64,000 nucleotides of DNA, from positions 62,001 through 126,000 of the forward strand of contig JBGRQD010000006.1 of the NCBI GenBank assembly GCA_041725935.1, in the 5' to 3' direction. A model generated the notes under the pieces. That model ran no database searches. It was given only the letters and a program-made list of their open reading frames with translations, and had not been told where the DNA came from. Numbering within the stretch: the first letter of the stretch is position 1; the number at the start of each line of letters is the position of its first letter. The position numbers were made by a program, and so were the translations under genes. Positions 1-8,791 of this stretch are shown piece by piece. Source of the stretch: Marivita sp041725935. Lineage in GTDB: Bacteria; Pseudomonadota; Alphaproteobacteria; Rhodobacterales; Rhodobacteraceae.

Positions 1-876
1 AATGATGGTCTTGTAGGCGTCGTGGGAAACAGGTGTGAAACCGGCGGTTTCGCCGGCGGCCACACCGTAGGCGCAGGCTTCGTCACGGGCGTGCAGGCCA
101 GCTGTCAGCTCGACCATCTTTTCCTTCACGTCCTCGGGCAGCGCGTTGCGCAGAACGATCGGGCCTTCGGGGATCGGCGAGGATTTCCAGATTTCGACCA
201 GGTCGTTCATGTCGACCAGACCGGCATCCACAGCGCGACGCAGAGCGCCCGAGTTGTACCCGTCTTCCCAGTCACCCTGGCCGTCGGCCCAAGTCACGGC
301 ACCGTCGAAATCGCCAGCGTTCACGCCGACGATGGACTGCTCGTGACCACCCGAGAACACGACGTCGGAGAAGAACTCACCCGGCTCCATCGAATACCCT
401 GCCTCGGGCAGTTCGACGAGCGGGATCAGGTAGCCGGAGGTGGAGTTCGGGTCAGCAAAGGCAAACTTCTTGCCTTCCATGTCGTCCAGCGAGGTGATGC
501 CGGAATCTTTGCGGGCAAAACCGATCGAGTGGTAGGTGAACGAACCGTCGAGGTTGGTTTTCACCAGTACCGGTGTCACGGCTTCCGGATCTTCAAGGTA
601 CACGGCTGCGTAGCCCGATGCGCCGAGCCATGCCATGTCCAGCGTGCCGCCGATCAGGCCCTGGATCACGCCGTTGTAGTCAGCTGCGGTGAACAGCTTT
701 GTGGGAACGCCAAGCGCTTCTTCGGTGTAGGCGCGGAAGCACTCGTTGGACGCCAGGCGGTCCTGAGCGTTTTCGCCGCCCAGCAGGCCGATGCGGAATT
801 CAGAGATTTCCTGTGCAAAAGCTGCGGTGCTCAGGGCAGTCGATGCGGCAAGCGCAAGTGCGATGGTCTTTTTCAT
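1..876 (-). CDS. phnD: Phosphonate ABC transporter substrate-binding protein PhnD (3' end cut by window)
   Basis: This encodes the periplasmic binding protein that captures phosphonate or a related phosphorus ester and delivers it to the ABC permease. Reading the minus strand from the ATG at 874-876 gives a lysine-rich, alanine-rich signal peptide ending near AFAQ. A mature domain follows with the PhnD-like stretches IGLLGGENAQDR, MAWLGASGYAAVY and KFAFADPNSTSGYL. The frame is open to base 1 (292 codons), so the C-terminus lies outside. It is 59 bases downstream of phnC on the same strand, the usual phnC-phnD order; phnE would be expected beyond the left edge. The exact substrate (phosphonate, phosphite or phosphate ester) cannot be read from the sequence. 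Confidence 0.93.
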   Translation of the reverse strand, partial: MKKTIALALAASTALSTAAFAQEISEFRIGLLGGENAQDRLASNECFRAYTEEALGVPTKLFTAADYNGVIQGLIGGTLDMAWLGASGYAAVYLEDPEAVTPVLVKTNLDGSFTYHSIGFARKDSGITSLDDMEGKKFAFADPNSTSGYLIPLVELPEAGYSMEPGEFFSDVVFSGGHEQSIVGVNAGDFDGAVTWADGQGDWEDGYNSGALRRAVDAGLVDMNDLVEIWKSSPIPEGPIVLRNALPEDVKEKMVELTAGLHARDEACAYGVAAGETAGFTPVSHDAYKTII

Positions 877-935
877 CTGTCTCTCCATTGGATACGATGC
901 GGGAAAAGGCCCGCCGAAGCGGGGTGGAAACTGGC

Positions 936-1745
936 TCAGGCCGGAACAGGCTGTGCGATGGTCCTGTCCAGTGTCTCGATGGCGGTGGAGGTGGCGGCTT
1001 CGGAAAAATCCGCACCCGCGCCGTAGATGTCGCGGGCCACTCCGGTCGTCAGTTGCTCGGGGCTTCCGTCAAAGACAATGCGCCCGTCGCGCATCCCGAT
1101 CACGCGGTCGCAATAGCGGCGCGCGGTGTCGAGCGTGTGCAGGTTGGCGATGACCATGCGCCCGTCTTCCTCGTGGATGCGGCGGAGCGCTTCCATCACG
1201 ATCTGGGCGTTCATCGGGTCAAGGCTGGCAATCGGTTCATCGGCAAGGATGATGCTGGGGTCCTGCATCAGCGCGCGGGCGATGGCGACACGCTGCTGCT
1301 GGCCACCCGACAGCGCCTCGGCGCGTTTGGGGGCCTGTTCGGCAATGCCCAGACGATCAAGGATTTCGATCGCCGTGTGAATGTCCGACTGCGGATAGAG
1401 GTTGAACATCGTCGCAAGTGTGGACCTGCGGTTCAGCGTGCCGTGCAGCACGTTCGAGACCACGTCCATGCGCGGCACGAGGTTGAACTGCTGGAAGATC
1501 ATCGCGCAGCGTGACTGCCATTCCCGGCGGGCCGCACCCTTGAGCGAGGAGATTTCGCGCCCTTCGAACAGGATTTCGCCGTCGCTGGCATCGCTGAGGC
1601 GGTTGAGCATACGTAGAAGGGTTGATTTGCCAGCGCCCGACCGACCGATGATACCGATCATCATGGGCCGATCCACGGTGAATGTCGCCGCATCAACAGC
1701 AGTCTTGTCGCCAAACCGTTTGGTCAGTGACTTCAGTTCAAGCAT
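936..1745 (-). CDS. phnC: Phosphonate ABC transporter ATP-binding protein PhnC
   Basis: This is the cytoplasmic ATPase subunit that powers phosphonate import. The 269-residue product, a normal PhnC length, has a Walker A motif (GRSGAGKST, near residue 33), a Q-loop (FQQFNLV), the ABC signature LSGGQQQR and a Walker B motif ending in ADEPIASLDP. The ATG at 1743-1745 is chosen because the product then begins MLELKSLTKRF, as in the family; the frame stays open upstream to 1907, but that extension has no ABC character. It lies upstream of phnD and is probably co-transcribed with it. The 223-base gap to the divergent gene at 1969 should hold the promoter, but I found no convincing Pho box there. 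Confidence 0.95.
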   Translation of the reverse strand: MLELKSLTKRFGDKTAVDAATFTVDRPMMIGIIGRSGAGKSTLLRMLNRLSDASDGEILFEGREISSLKGAARREWQSRCAMIFQQFNLVPRMDVVSNVLHGTLNRRSTLATMFNLYPQSDIHTAIEILDRLGIAEQAPKRAEALSGGQQQRVAIARALMQDPSIILADEPIASLDPMNAQIVMEALRRIHEEDGRMVIANLHTLDTARRYCDRVIGMRDGRIVFDGSPEQLTTGVARDIYGAGADFSEAATSTAIETLDRTIAQPVPA

Positions 1746-1968
1746 TGTATCCCCCAGTGCTCTTTGAGGGGGCGGATACGGGCTCAGTGCTACGCTATCA
1801 CGACAGTTTTGAATCGGATTTGCGAAGTTAAGGACTCTGTTTTGTAACACGGCGCGGCCTGCTGGCTGCTGAGCGATATCGCGGCAGGGGACACACACAT
1901 TAAGCAAAAGTTATCCACAATGTGTCATGAAACCGTTACATTTAAAAACTGCGTGCTACCTTTAGAGT

Positions 1969-2268
1969 ATGAAACAGGTTCTTGCCCTTGCTTTATGCAC
2001 CCTTGCCCTTGGCCCGCAGACCGCGGCGGCGACGATTTCCGATCTTTTCTGCGATGACAGCGCGCGGCTGGAGAGACAGCTTTTGACCATCCACGGTGCG
2101 CAGAAGCAGGGCTACGGGATGCGCGGGCCGGATGCGCTTTTGGAAATGTGGATCGCGCCGTCCAGCGGCGACTGGACGCTTGTGCAGAACTACGCCGATG
2201 GCCGCTCTTGCATTGTCGCCATTGGTGAGCATTGGGAGGATATACCGACCGAGGCTGATCCCGCCTGA
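1969..2268 (+). CDS. Small exported protein of unknown function
   Basis: The 99-residue product begins with a short signal peptide (MKQVLALALCTLALGPQTAAA) followed by about 78 residues containing two cysteines (FCDD and RSCIV) that could form a disulfide in the periplasm. The C-terminal half has the pattern MWIAPSSGDWTLVQNYADG..C, seen in small Rhodobacteraceae exported proteins that I cannot assign to a named family. It is transcribed away from phnC and is followed after 156 bases by the Lrp-type regulator. The ATG directly precedes the signal peptide. Its function is unknown. Confidence 0.7.
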   Translation: MKQVLALALCTLALGPQTAAATISDLFCDDSARLERQLLTIHGAQKQGYGMRGPDALLEMWIAPSSGDWTLVQNYADGRSCIVAIGEHWEDIPTEADPA

Positions 2269-2424
2269 CCTCATCCTGACCTGCGCGGTGACGCGGCGCT
2301 TTTGCCGCCGATGCCCAAGAACTGGTCGCAAAACCCGCCCTTTTCCCGCGACACCCACGCTATCCAGACTTGGGGCGGTTTGTGTTTGATCGCCCGCGAT
2401 CTGTTCAGGTGAGGGGGCAATGGC

Positions 2425-2916
2425 ATGAGACGGATGGGCCTCGATGCGGCGGATATCCGCATTCTCAGTGCGGTGCAGCAGCATGGCCAACTCAGCAAGA
2501 CGCGGCTGGCCGAGATCGTCAACATCTCTGCCACACCCTGCTGGGTAAGGCTGGACCGGCTCAAGGCGGCGGGGTTCATCCGCAGCTTTCACGCCGATAT
2601 CGCGTTGGAGAAGGTCTGTGATTTCACGCAGGTGGTCGTCACCGTGTCGCTGACCCATCACCGCAAGGCCGATTTCGACCGGTTCGAGACCTTTGTCCGC
2701 GATCAGGACGAGATCATCGACTGCATCGCCACGGGCGGCGGGATGGATTACGTGTTGAAGGCGGTCTGCCCGAACCTCACCCAGTTTCAGGACCTGATGC
2801 AGAAGATGCTCGATGCCGAACTGGGGGTCGATCGCTACATGACCTACATCGTCACGCGCAGCGTCAAATCGACTCGTCCCAATATCTCCAAACTGCTCGC
2901 CGCATCGTCGCGTTAG
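2425..2916 (+). CDS. Lrp/AsnC family transcriptional regulator
   Basis: The 163-residue product has the Lrp layout: an N-terminal winged helix-turn-helix (about residues 5-65, LDAADIRILSAVQQHGQLS, then LAEIVNISATPCWVRLDRL) and a C-terminal ligand-binding RAM domain (about 70-150, including GGGMDYVLKAVC). Such proteins sense amino acids or small carboxylates and usually control neighbouring genes. The ATG at 2425 has a strong Shine-Dalgarno stretch (GAGGGGG at 2411-2417). It lies just upstream of the DmdA-like operon, with a long inverted repeat between them, so it is a likely regulator of that operon. The effector is unknown. Confidence 0.9.
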   Translation: MRRMGLDAADIRILSAVQQHGQLSKTRLAEIVNISATPCWVRLDRLKAAGFIRSFHADIALEKVCDFTQVVVTVSLTHHRKADFDRFETFVRDQDEIIDCIATGGGMDYVLKAVCPNLTQFQDLMQKMLDAELGVDRYMTYIVTRSVKSTRPNISKLLAASSR

Positions 2917-2923
2917 CGCTGTC

Positions 2924-2969
2924 GGTCCGAACAGTCCGGGCGGCGTCGAAAAATCGGGCTGTTCGGACC
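2924..2969 (+). terminator. Long inverted repeat between lrp-type gene and dmdA-like operon (terminator or operator)
   Basis: An 11-base arm (GGTCCGAACAG, 2924-2934) is repeated perfectly inverted at 2959-2969, and several inner bases can extend the stem with G-U pairs. It starts eight bases after the regulator stop codon. A T-run (2982-2987) follows about 12 bases after the stem, which is farther than in a classical intrinsic terminator. It may end the regulator transcript or serve as a binding site controlling the operon that starts at 3079. Confidence 0.5.
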
Positions 2970-3078
2970 TGCCGGAGGATATTTTTTGGTCCACGCGCCG
3001 GCATGTTCCGCGTCTAGAAAAGCGCCAGGTTCAATCCATCCGGACGCGATGCGACGGGGGCGTAAAGGGGAGATTACG

Positions 3079-4218
3079 ATGCACTCAGATGACTTCGGCT
3101 TTGGCACACAGATCCGCAAATCACCTTATTTCGATGCGACCGTCCGTTGGGGTGCCAAGGGGTTTTCGGTCTACAACCACATGTATATTCCGCGCGATTT
3201 CGGCGATCCGGAACAGAACTTCTGGACCCTCGTGAACGACGCGATCCTGTGTGACGTGGCGGTGGAGCGCCAGGTCGAAATCACCGGGCCGGATGCGGCG
3301 GCGTTCGTGCAGATGCTGACCCCGCGCGATCTGTCGACCATGGCGGTCGGCCAGTGCAAATACGTGCTCATCACCAATGCCGAAGGCGGCATCCTGAATG
3401 ATCCGATCCTGCTGCGGCTGGCCGAGAACCACTTCTGGATCTCGCTGGCGGACAGCGACATTCTGCTCTGGACCCAGGGCGTTGCCGTGCATTCGGGCAT
3501 GGATGTCACGATCCGCGAACCCGACGTGTCCCCGCTTCAGCTGCAGGGGCCGAAATCGGGCGAGATCATGCGCGCGCTCTTTGGCGACGACATCATGGAC
3601 CTGAAATACTACTGGTTGCGCGAGCTTGATCTGGATGGGATTCCGCTGATCGTGTCGCGCACCGGCTGGTCGAGCGAGTTGGGCTATGAGCTGTACCTGC
3701 GCGACGGATCGCAGGGTGACGTTCTGTGGGAAAAGATCATGGCGACCGGCATGGCCTATGGCCTCAAGCCCGGGCACACCTCGTCGATCCGGCGGATCGA
3801 AGGCGGGATGCTGTCCTACCATGCGGATGCGGATATCAACACCAACCCCTACGAGCTGGGTCTGGACAGGCTGGTGAATCTCGACATGGAGGCCGAGTTC
3901 ATCGGTAAGGCGGCACTGCGCCGGATCAGGGACGAGGGTGTCACCCGCAAGCAGGTCGGGCTGATCATCGACTGCGACCCGATGAAGGGGCCGAACACCA
4001 CCTTCTGGGCGATCAACAAGGACGGCGTCAATGTGGGTAAGGTCACATCCGCGGTCTATTCGCCGCGGCTGGAGCGCAACATCGCGTTGGCGATGGTCGC
4101 GGCGGATTGTGCGGTGATCGGAGCCGAGGTCGAGGTGATCACCCCGTCCGGTCCGACACAGGCCACCGTTGTCGAACGTCCGTTCTACGATCCCAAGAAA
4201 AAGCTCGCCGCTGCCTGA
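3079..4218 (+). CDS. DmdA-like / GcvT-fold tetrahydrofolate-dependent methyltransferase
   Basis: This 379-residue protein belongs to the GcvT/DmdA superfamily, whose members transfer a one-carbon unit from an amino or sulfonium substrate to tetrahydrofolate. DmdA-type features are visible: YNHMYIPRDF near residue 30, ERQVEITGPDA, TPRDLSTM, the GGILNDP turn, WISLADSD, EPDVSPLQLQGPK and the C-terminal barrel with SVAYS-type residues (SAVYSPRLERNIA). The ATG at 3079 is preceded by AAAGGGGAG. DmdA itself demethylates dimethylsulfoniopropionate (DMSP). This sequence looks like a related paralogue rather than certain DmdA (for example LGYELY where I recall GGFEIY), so the substrate could be DMSP, a betaine or another methylated compound. 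It is the first gene of a four-gene operon. Confidence 0.8.
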   Translation: MHSDDFGFGTQIRKSPYFDATVRWGAKGFSVYNHMYIPRDFGDPEQNFWTLVNDAILCDVAVERQVEITGPDAAAFVQMLTPRDLSTMAVGQCKYVLITNAEGGILNDPILLRLAENHFWISLADSDILLWTQGVAVHSGMDVTIREPDVSPLQLQGPKSGEIMRALFGDDIMDLKYYWLRELDLDGIPLIVSRTGWSSELGYELYLRDGSQGDVLWEKIMATGMAYGLKPGHTSSIRRIEGGMLSYHADADINTNPYELGLDRLVNLDMEAEFIGKAALRRIRDEGVTRKQVGLIIDCDPMKGPNTTFWAINKDGVNVGKVTSAVYSPRLERNIALAMVAADCAVIGAEVEVITPSGPTQATVVERPFYDPKKKLAAA

Positions 4219-4247
4219 GCGTAACGGCCCGAAGAAAGACCAGATCC

Positions 4248-4697
4248 ATGTCCGACCTGTCGATCGAGCTGCACTGGCAGCGCGCAGAACCCGTCTTGCT
4301 GACCGGCAAGTATTCCAACGCACATCACGTGCAGTTCAACGATACGTATGACGTGACCGTGGACGCCGCCCCCGATTGGGGCGGCGATCCCTCCAACACC
4401 AACCCAGAGCAGGCGTTGGCCTCGGCACTGTCGTCCTGCCATATGATGACCTTCCTCGCGCTGGCCGCAAAGGCCGGTTGGCCAGTGGCGGGCTACAGCG
4501 ATCACGCGGTGGCGCATCTGGGCAAGAACGCCAAGGGCCAGATGTCGGTCACGCGCATCGACCTGCACCCGGTGGTGCGGTTCGACACCGGCTTTGCCCC
4601 GGATGACGGCGAGCTGGACAAGATGCAGCACCGCGCGCACCGCTACTGCTTTATCGCCAACACGCTGGCCGACAGCGTCGAGATCAACATCCTCTGA
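4248..4697 (+). CDS. OsmC-family protein
   Basis: The 149-residue product resembles OsmC/Ohr proteins, thiol-based reductases of organic peroxides. The central helix carries the typical SALSSCHMMTFLALAAKAG segment with one of the two expected cysteines, and a second cysteine occurs near the C-terminus (HRYCFIANT). The first residues (ELHWQRAEPVLLTGKYSNAHHVQF) match OsmC relatives found beside one-carbon genes. It starts 29 bases after the dmdA-like stop with only a weak Shine-Dalgarno stretch (GAAGAAAG), suggesting translation coupled to the upstream gene. A protective role against peroxide or thiol by-products of the operon is inferred from context only. Confidence 0.85.
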   Translation: MSDLSIELHWQRAEPVLLTGKYSNAHHVQFNDTYDVTVDAAPDWGGDPSNTNPEQALASALSSCHMMTFLALAAKAGWPVAGYSDHAVAHLGKNAKGQMSVTRIDLHPVVRFDTGFAPDDGELDKMQHRAHRYCFIANTLADSVEINIL

Positions 4698-4715
4698 CCT
4701 GACGGAGCCTTCCTG

Positions 4716-5516
4716 ATGACACAAAGCGACATCCTTCTGCGCGACTTGACCGACGACGGCATTCTGCGCCTGACGCTCAACGACGTGGGACGGCGCAATG
4801 CCCTGTCCGAAGCGATGCTGACCGCGCTGGGCACGGCCTTTGCCGAGGCGGGCAAGGATGCGGCGGTGCGGGTGATCGTGCTGGCCGCCAACGGTCCGGC
4901 CTTCTGCGCAGGGCATGACCTCAAGGAAATGACGGCGGGTCGCGACGCCGAAGATGGCGGGCGTGCCTATTTCACCCGCGTGATGACTCAATGCTCTGGT
5001 GTGATGCAGGGCATCGTCAATTGCCCCAAGCCGGTGATCGCCGAAGTGACGGGCGTGGCCACTGCGGCGGGGTGCCAATTGGTGGCAAGCTGCGATCTGG
5101 CAATCGCCGCCGACACCGCCAAGTTCAGCACGCCGGGTGTTCATATCGGGCTCTTCTGTTCGACCCCGATGGTGGCGCTGTCGCGCAACGTGGCGAACAA
5201 GCATGCGATGGAGATGTTGCTGACCGGTGACATGACGCCAGCCGACCGCGCCGCCGAGATTGGCCTCGTGAACCGCGCGGTTGCGGCGGATGAGCTGCGC
5301 GACGAAGTGATGGCGATGGCGGGCAAGATCGCGTCGAAATCCAGCATGACACTGGCCACCGGCAAGCGGGCGTTCTACGCTCAAAGCGAGATGCCCCTGG
5401 CCGAGGCCTATGCCTATGCCAGTCAGGTGATGGTGGACAACATGCTGGCGCGTGACGCAGAAGAGGGCATTGGCGCCTTCATCGAAAAGCGCGCGCCCCA
5501 ATGGCAGGATGCCTGA
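4716..5516 (+). CDS. Enoyl-CoA hydratase/isomerase family protein, ECHDC3-like
   Basis: This 266-residue crotonase-fold protein has the oxyanion-hole segment AFCAGHDLKEM and the signature region ATAAGCQLVASCDLAIA followed by FSTPGVHIGLFCSTP. In standard enoyl-CoA hydratases the two catalytic glutamates lie in these regions; here the positions read Gln (GCQLV) and Gly (TPGVH), as in the ECHDC3 branch. Ordinary hydration activity is therefore doubtful. The operon position, 18 bases after the OsmC-like gene and overlapping the ligase gene by eight bases, suggests it acts on the CoA ester made by that ligase. The ATG at 4716 has GGAG upstream. Confidence 0.88.
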   Translation: MTQSDILLRDLTDDGILRLTLNDVGRRNALSEAMLTALGTAFAEAGKDAAVRVIVLAANGPAFCAGHDLKEMTAGRDAEDGGRAYFTRVMTQCSGVMQGIVNCPKPVIAEVTGVATAAGCQLVASCDLAIAADTAKFSTPGVHIGLFCSTPMVALSRNVANKHAMEMLLTGDMTPADRAAEIGLVNRAVAADELRDEVMAMAGKIASKSSMTLATGKRAFYAQSEMPLAEAYAYASQVMVDNMLARDAEEGIGAFIEKRAPQWQDA

Positions 5517-7152
5517 ATTGACGCAACAGAACCCCTACAACACCGGTCTTGATCGCAACCCGGCGAACCACCAGCCGCTCACTCCGCTGACATTTCTCGA
5601 ACGCGCGGCGACGGTCTTTCCCGAACACATCGCGATGGTGCATGGCGCGTTGCGGCGCAGCTATGCCGAGTTCTACAGCCGGTCGCGGCAGTTGGCCTCT
5701 GCGCTGGCGGAACGCGGGATCGGACGGGGGGATACCGTGTCCGCCATGTTGCCCAACACGCCCGCGATGCTGGAATGTCACTACGGGGTGCCCATGACCG
5801 GCGGGGTGTTACATTCGATCAACACCCGTCTGGATGCTGCGATCATAGCGTTTCAACTGGATCACGCCATGGCGAAGGTGGTGATAGTGGACCGCGAGTT
5901 CATGCCGCTGATGCAGGAGGCGCTAACGCTGGCGTCAGTCACACCGCTAGTGATCCAGTATGACGATCCTGAATTCACCGATCCGACGCCCGAGGTCGAG
6001 GCTATCGACTATGATGCCTTTGTCGCCGGGGGGAATCCCGATTTCGCTTGGCTGATGCCCGAGGATGAATGGGACGCGATTTCGATCAACTACACCTCCG
6101 GCACGACGGGTGATCCCAAGGGTGTGGTCTCGCATCACCGGGGCGCATACCTTCTGGCGCAGGGCAATGCGCTGACCACGTCGATGCGCAAACACGCGGT
6201 CTATCTCTGGACGCTGCCGATGTTCCATTGCAACGGCTGGTGTTTCCCGTGGACGCTGTCGGCGATCATCGGGACCCATGTCTGCCTGCGGCAGGTGCGG
6301 GCCGAGCCGATCTGGGCGGCACTGGCGGATGAGGGCGTGACCCATCTGTGTGGCGCGCCGATCGTGATGTCGCTGATGATCTCGGCCCCGGACAGCGTGA
6401 AGCGGGATCTGGACCAGACGGTCCAGTTTTTCACCGCCGCCGCGCCACCGCCGGAAAAGCTGTTGGCTGACATGAAAACCGCAGGGTTCGACGTGACGCA
6501 TCTCTACGGGCTGACCGAAACCTATGGCCCGGCGGTTGTGAACGACTGGCATGCGGACTGGTCCGATCTGCCGCCTGCCGAACAGGCGCGGCTCAAGTCG
6601 CGGCAGGGTGTACGGTATTTGCCACTCGAAGGTCTGGATGTGCTGGACCCTGAAACCATGCAGCCGGTGCCGCGTGACGGCACCACGATGGGCGAGGTGA
6701 TGTTTCGCGGCAACGTCGTGATGAAGGGGTATTTTCGCAACGCCAAATCCACCGAAGAGGCGTTTGCCGGGGGGTGGTTCCATTCCGGCGATCTGGGCGT
6801 GCGGCACCCCGATGGATATATCCAGCTCAAGGATCGGTCCAAGGATGTGATCATTTCAGGCGGCGAGAACATTTCGTCCATCGAGGTGGAAGAGGTGCTG
6901 TACCGGCATGACGCCGTGGCTGTGGTCGCGGTCGTTGCCATGCCGCATGAGCGGTGGGGCGAAACGCCCTGCGCCTTTGTCGAACTGGCGGCGGGGCAGC
7001 CGGTGGATGCAGATGCGTTGCGCGACTGGTGTCGGGAACATCTGGCGCATTACAAGGTGCCGGGGCGGTTCGTCTTTGCCGAGATCCCGCGCACATCGAC
7101 AGGCAAGATCCAGAAATTCGCGCTGCGCGAACAGGCGCGGGAACTGTCCTGA
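5509..7152 (+). CDS. Acyl-CoA ligase (AMP-forming), DmdB-like
   Basis: The 547-residue product is an adenylate-forming acyl-CoA synthetase: it activates a carboxylic acid with ATP and forms the CoA thioester. It shows the phosphate-binding loop YTSGTTGDPKGV (near residue 190), the LYGLTETYGP core motif, the hinge region around GWFHSGDLGVRHPDGY and the C-terminal catalytic lysine in TSTGKIQKFALRE. The ATG at 5509 overlaps the crotonase gene by eight bases, so translation is probably coupled. With the DmdA-like gene at the operon head, a role like DmdB (methylmercaptopropionate-CoA ligase) is plausible, but medium-chain or other short acyl substrates fit equally well. Confidence 0.9.
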   Translation: MPELTQQNPYNTGLDRNPANHQPLTPLTFLERAATVFPEHIAMVHGALRRSYAEFYSRSRQLASALAERGIGRGDTVSAMLPNTPAMLECHYGVPMTGGVLHSINTRLDAAIIAFQLDHAMAKVVIVDREFMPLMQEALTLASVTPLVIQYDDPEFTDPTPEVEAIDYDAFVAGGNPDFAWLMPEDEWDAISINYTSGTTGDPKGVVSHHRGAYLLAQGNALTTSMRKHAVYLWTLPMFHCNGWCFPWTLSAIIGTHVCLRQVRAEPIWAALADEGVTHLCGAPIVMSLMISAPDSVKRDLDQTVQFFTAAAPPPEKLLADMKTAGFDVTHLYGLTETYGPAVVNDWHADWSDLPPAEQARLKSRQGVRYLPLEGLDVLDPETMQPVPRDGTTMGEVMFRGNVVMKGYFRNAKSTEEAFAGGWFHSGDLGVRHPDGYIQLKDRSKDVIISGGENISSIEVEEVLYRHDAVAVVAVVAMPHERWGETPCAFVELAAGQPVDADALRDWCREHLAHYKVPGRFVFAEIPRTSTGKIQKFALREQARELS

Positions 7153-7168
7153 GTCTTCAGGCCAACCG

Positions 7169-8791
7169 TCACGCGATCCGGTCGTAAACGCTCGCCCTGA
7201 GGTCTTCGAGGATCATGTCGGAGGCTTTCTCTCCGATCATGATGGCGGGGGCGTTGGTGTTGCCCGACACGATTTCGGGCATGATCGAACAATCCACCAC
7301 CCGCAGCCCGGCGATGCCATGCACCCGCAGCCGCGCATCGACCACCGCATCGCCGCCCTGGCCCATCTTGCAGGTGCCGGTGGGGTGGTAGATCGTCGTC
7401 GAATTGTTGCGCGCCCAGTTCAGCGTGCCCTCGTAATCGTCGATGTCCAGCGAGTCATCGGGGCGGTATTCCTTGGAAATCTTGTCGGTCAGCGGCGCGT
7501 GGCGCGCGATGCGGCGGGCGATTTTGATGCCTTCGACAATCGTGCGGCAATCGGTGTCCGTGGACAGGTAATTGGGGTGGATCTTGGGATAGACTGCCGC
7601 GTCGGCTGCGGCGAGCCGGATCGTGCCGCGGCTTTCGGGGCGCAATTGGCAAACCGACATGGTGAAAGCGGAAAACGGGTGCACGCCTGCGCCGGGGCTG
7701 TCGGCGGACCACGGTTGTACATGGAACTGGATGTCGGGAGTGTCGACATGGTCGCCGGTGCGCAAAAAGCCGGTGGCAAGGCTTGCCGCCATCGCCATCG
7801 GTCCGCTGCGGGTCAGCGCGTATTTTATCGCGATGCGGGCCTGATCGACGATGCTGCGCACCTCGTCGTTCAGGGTCGGGTCTTTGCATTTGAAGACAAG
7901 CCGCGCTTGCAGATGGTCCTGCATGTTTCGGCCAACACCGCGCAGATCGTGCCGCACGGTGACGCCGTGATCGCGCAGGTGATCGGCCTCTCCGATACCC
8001 GAGACCATCAGCAGGTGCGGGGAACCGATGGCACCCGAGGACAGGATCACCTCGGCGCGGGCTTTGACCGTGTGCTCGACGCCGCCCGCGTCGCGATAGG
8101 CCACGCCTGTGGCGCGTTTGCCATCAAAGAGGATGCGGCTGGCCGCAGCCCGCGTGACGATGGTGAGGTTCGGGCGGGACCGCGCGGGGTTGAGGAACGC
8201 CACCGCGCTGGAGCAACGCCGCCCGTTGCGGGTGGTCAGTTGGAAATACCCCACGCCTTCCTGCGAGGCGCCGTTGTAATCGGGATTGAACGGGTATCCT
8301 GCCTCTTGGGCCGCAGCCACCCAAGCGTCACAGATCGGGCGTTTGAGGCGCATGTCGGAGACCGAAAGCGGGCCTTCATTGCCGTGAAACTCATCAGCCC
8401 CACGTTCCTGATTCTCCGAGCGTTTGAAGAGCGGCAGAACATCATCCCAGCCCCATCCCGGATTGCCCATCTGAGCCCAGCGGTCGTAATCCTGCGGCTG
8501 CCCGCGCACGTAGAGCAAACCGTTAAGCGAGGATGATCCGCCCAGAACCTTGCCGCGCGGCCAGTCAAGCTGGCGTCCGTTGAGGCCGGGGTCGGGTTCG
8601 GTGCGGTAGCACCAGTCGACCGCCGGATTGTGCATCGTCTTGAAGTACCCGACGGGGATGTGAATCCACGGATTCCAGTCGCGCCCACCTGCCTCGAGCA
8701 GGATTACTTTGACATCCGGGTTCGCGCTGAGCCGGTTCGCAAGGACGCATCCGGCCGAGCCTCCACCAACGATGATATAGTCTGCTTCCAC
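7169..8791 (-). CDS. GMC-family flavin oxidoreductase (choline/alcohol dehydrogenase-like)
   Basis: The 540-residue product is a glucose-methanol-choline oxidoreductase that oxidises an alcohol with FAD. It has the N-terminal dinucleotide fold DYIIVGGGSAGCVLANRLS, the GMC signature around GKVLGGSSSLNGLLYVRG, and the C-terminal catalytic region with YHPTGTCKMG and SGNTNAPAIMIGEKA. The chosen start is GTG at 8789-8791: AAGGA lies at the right distance and the FAD motif follows at once, whereas the frame open to 8872 adds atypical residues. It converges on the acyl-CoA ligase gene and diverges from the TRAP transporter. An alcohol imported by that transporter is a reasonable substrate guess; choline is only one option. 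Confidence 0.92.
   Translation of the reverse strand: MEADYIIVGGGSAGCVLANRLSANPDVKVILLEAGGRDWNPWIHIPVGYFKTMHNPAVDWCYRTEPDPGLNGRQLDWPRGKVLGGSSSLNGLLYVRGQPQDYDRWAQMGNPGWGWDDVLPLFKRSENQERGADEFHGNEGPLSVSDMRLKRPICDAWVAAAQEAGYPFNPDYNGASQEGVGYFQLTTRNGRRCSSAVAFLNPARSRPNLTIVTRAAASRILFDGKRATGVAYRDAGGVEHTVKARAEVILSSGAIGSPHLLMVSGIGEADHLRDHGVTVRHDLRGVGRNMQDHLQARLVFKCKDPTLNDEVRSIVDQARIAIKYALTRSGPMAMAASLATGFLRTGDHVDTPDIQFHVQPWSADSPGAGVHPFSAFTMSVCQLRPESRGTIRLAAADAAVYPKIHPNYLSTDTDCRTIVEGIKIARRIARHAPLTDKISKEYRPDDSLDIDDYEGTLNWARNNSTTIYHPTGTCKMGQGGDAVVDARLRVHGIAGLRVVDCSIMPEIVSGNTNAPAIMIGEKASDMILEDLRASVYDRIA

Noticed and set aside
1918..1945. Possible Pho box between phnC and the gene at 1969
   Set aside because: TGTCAT followed by TTACAT looks suggestive, but the repeats are 13 bases apart instead of the expected 11 and sit closer to the unrelated gene.
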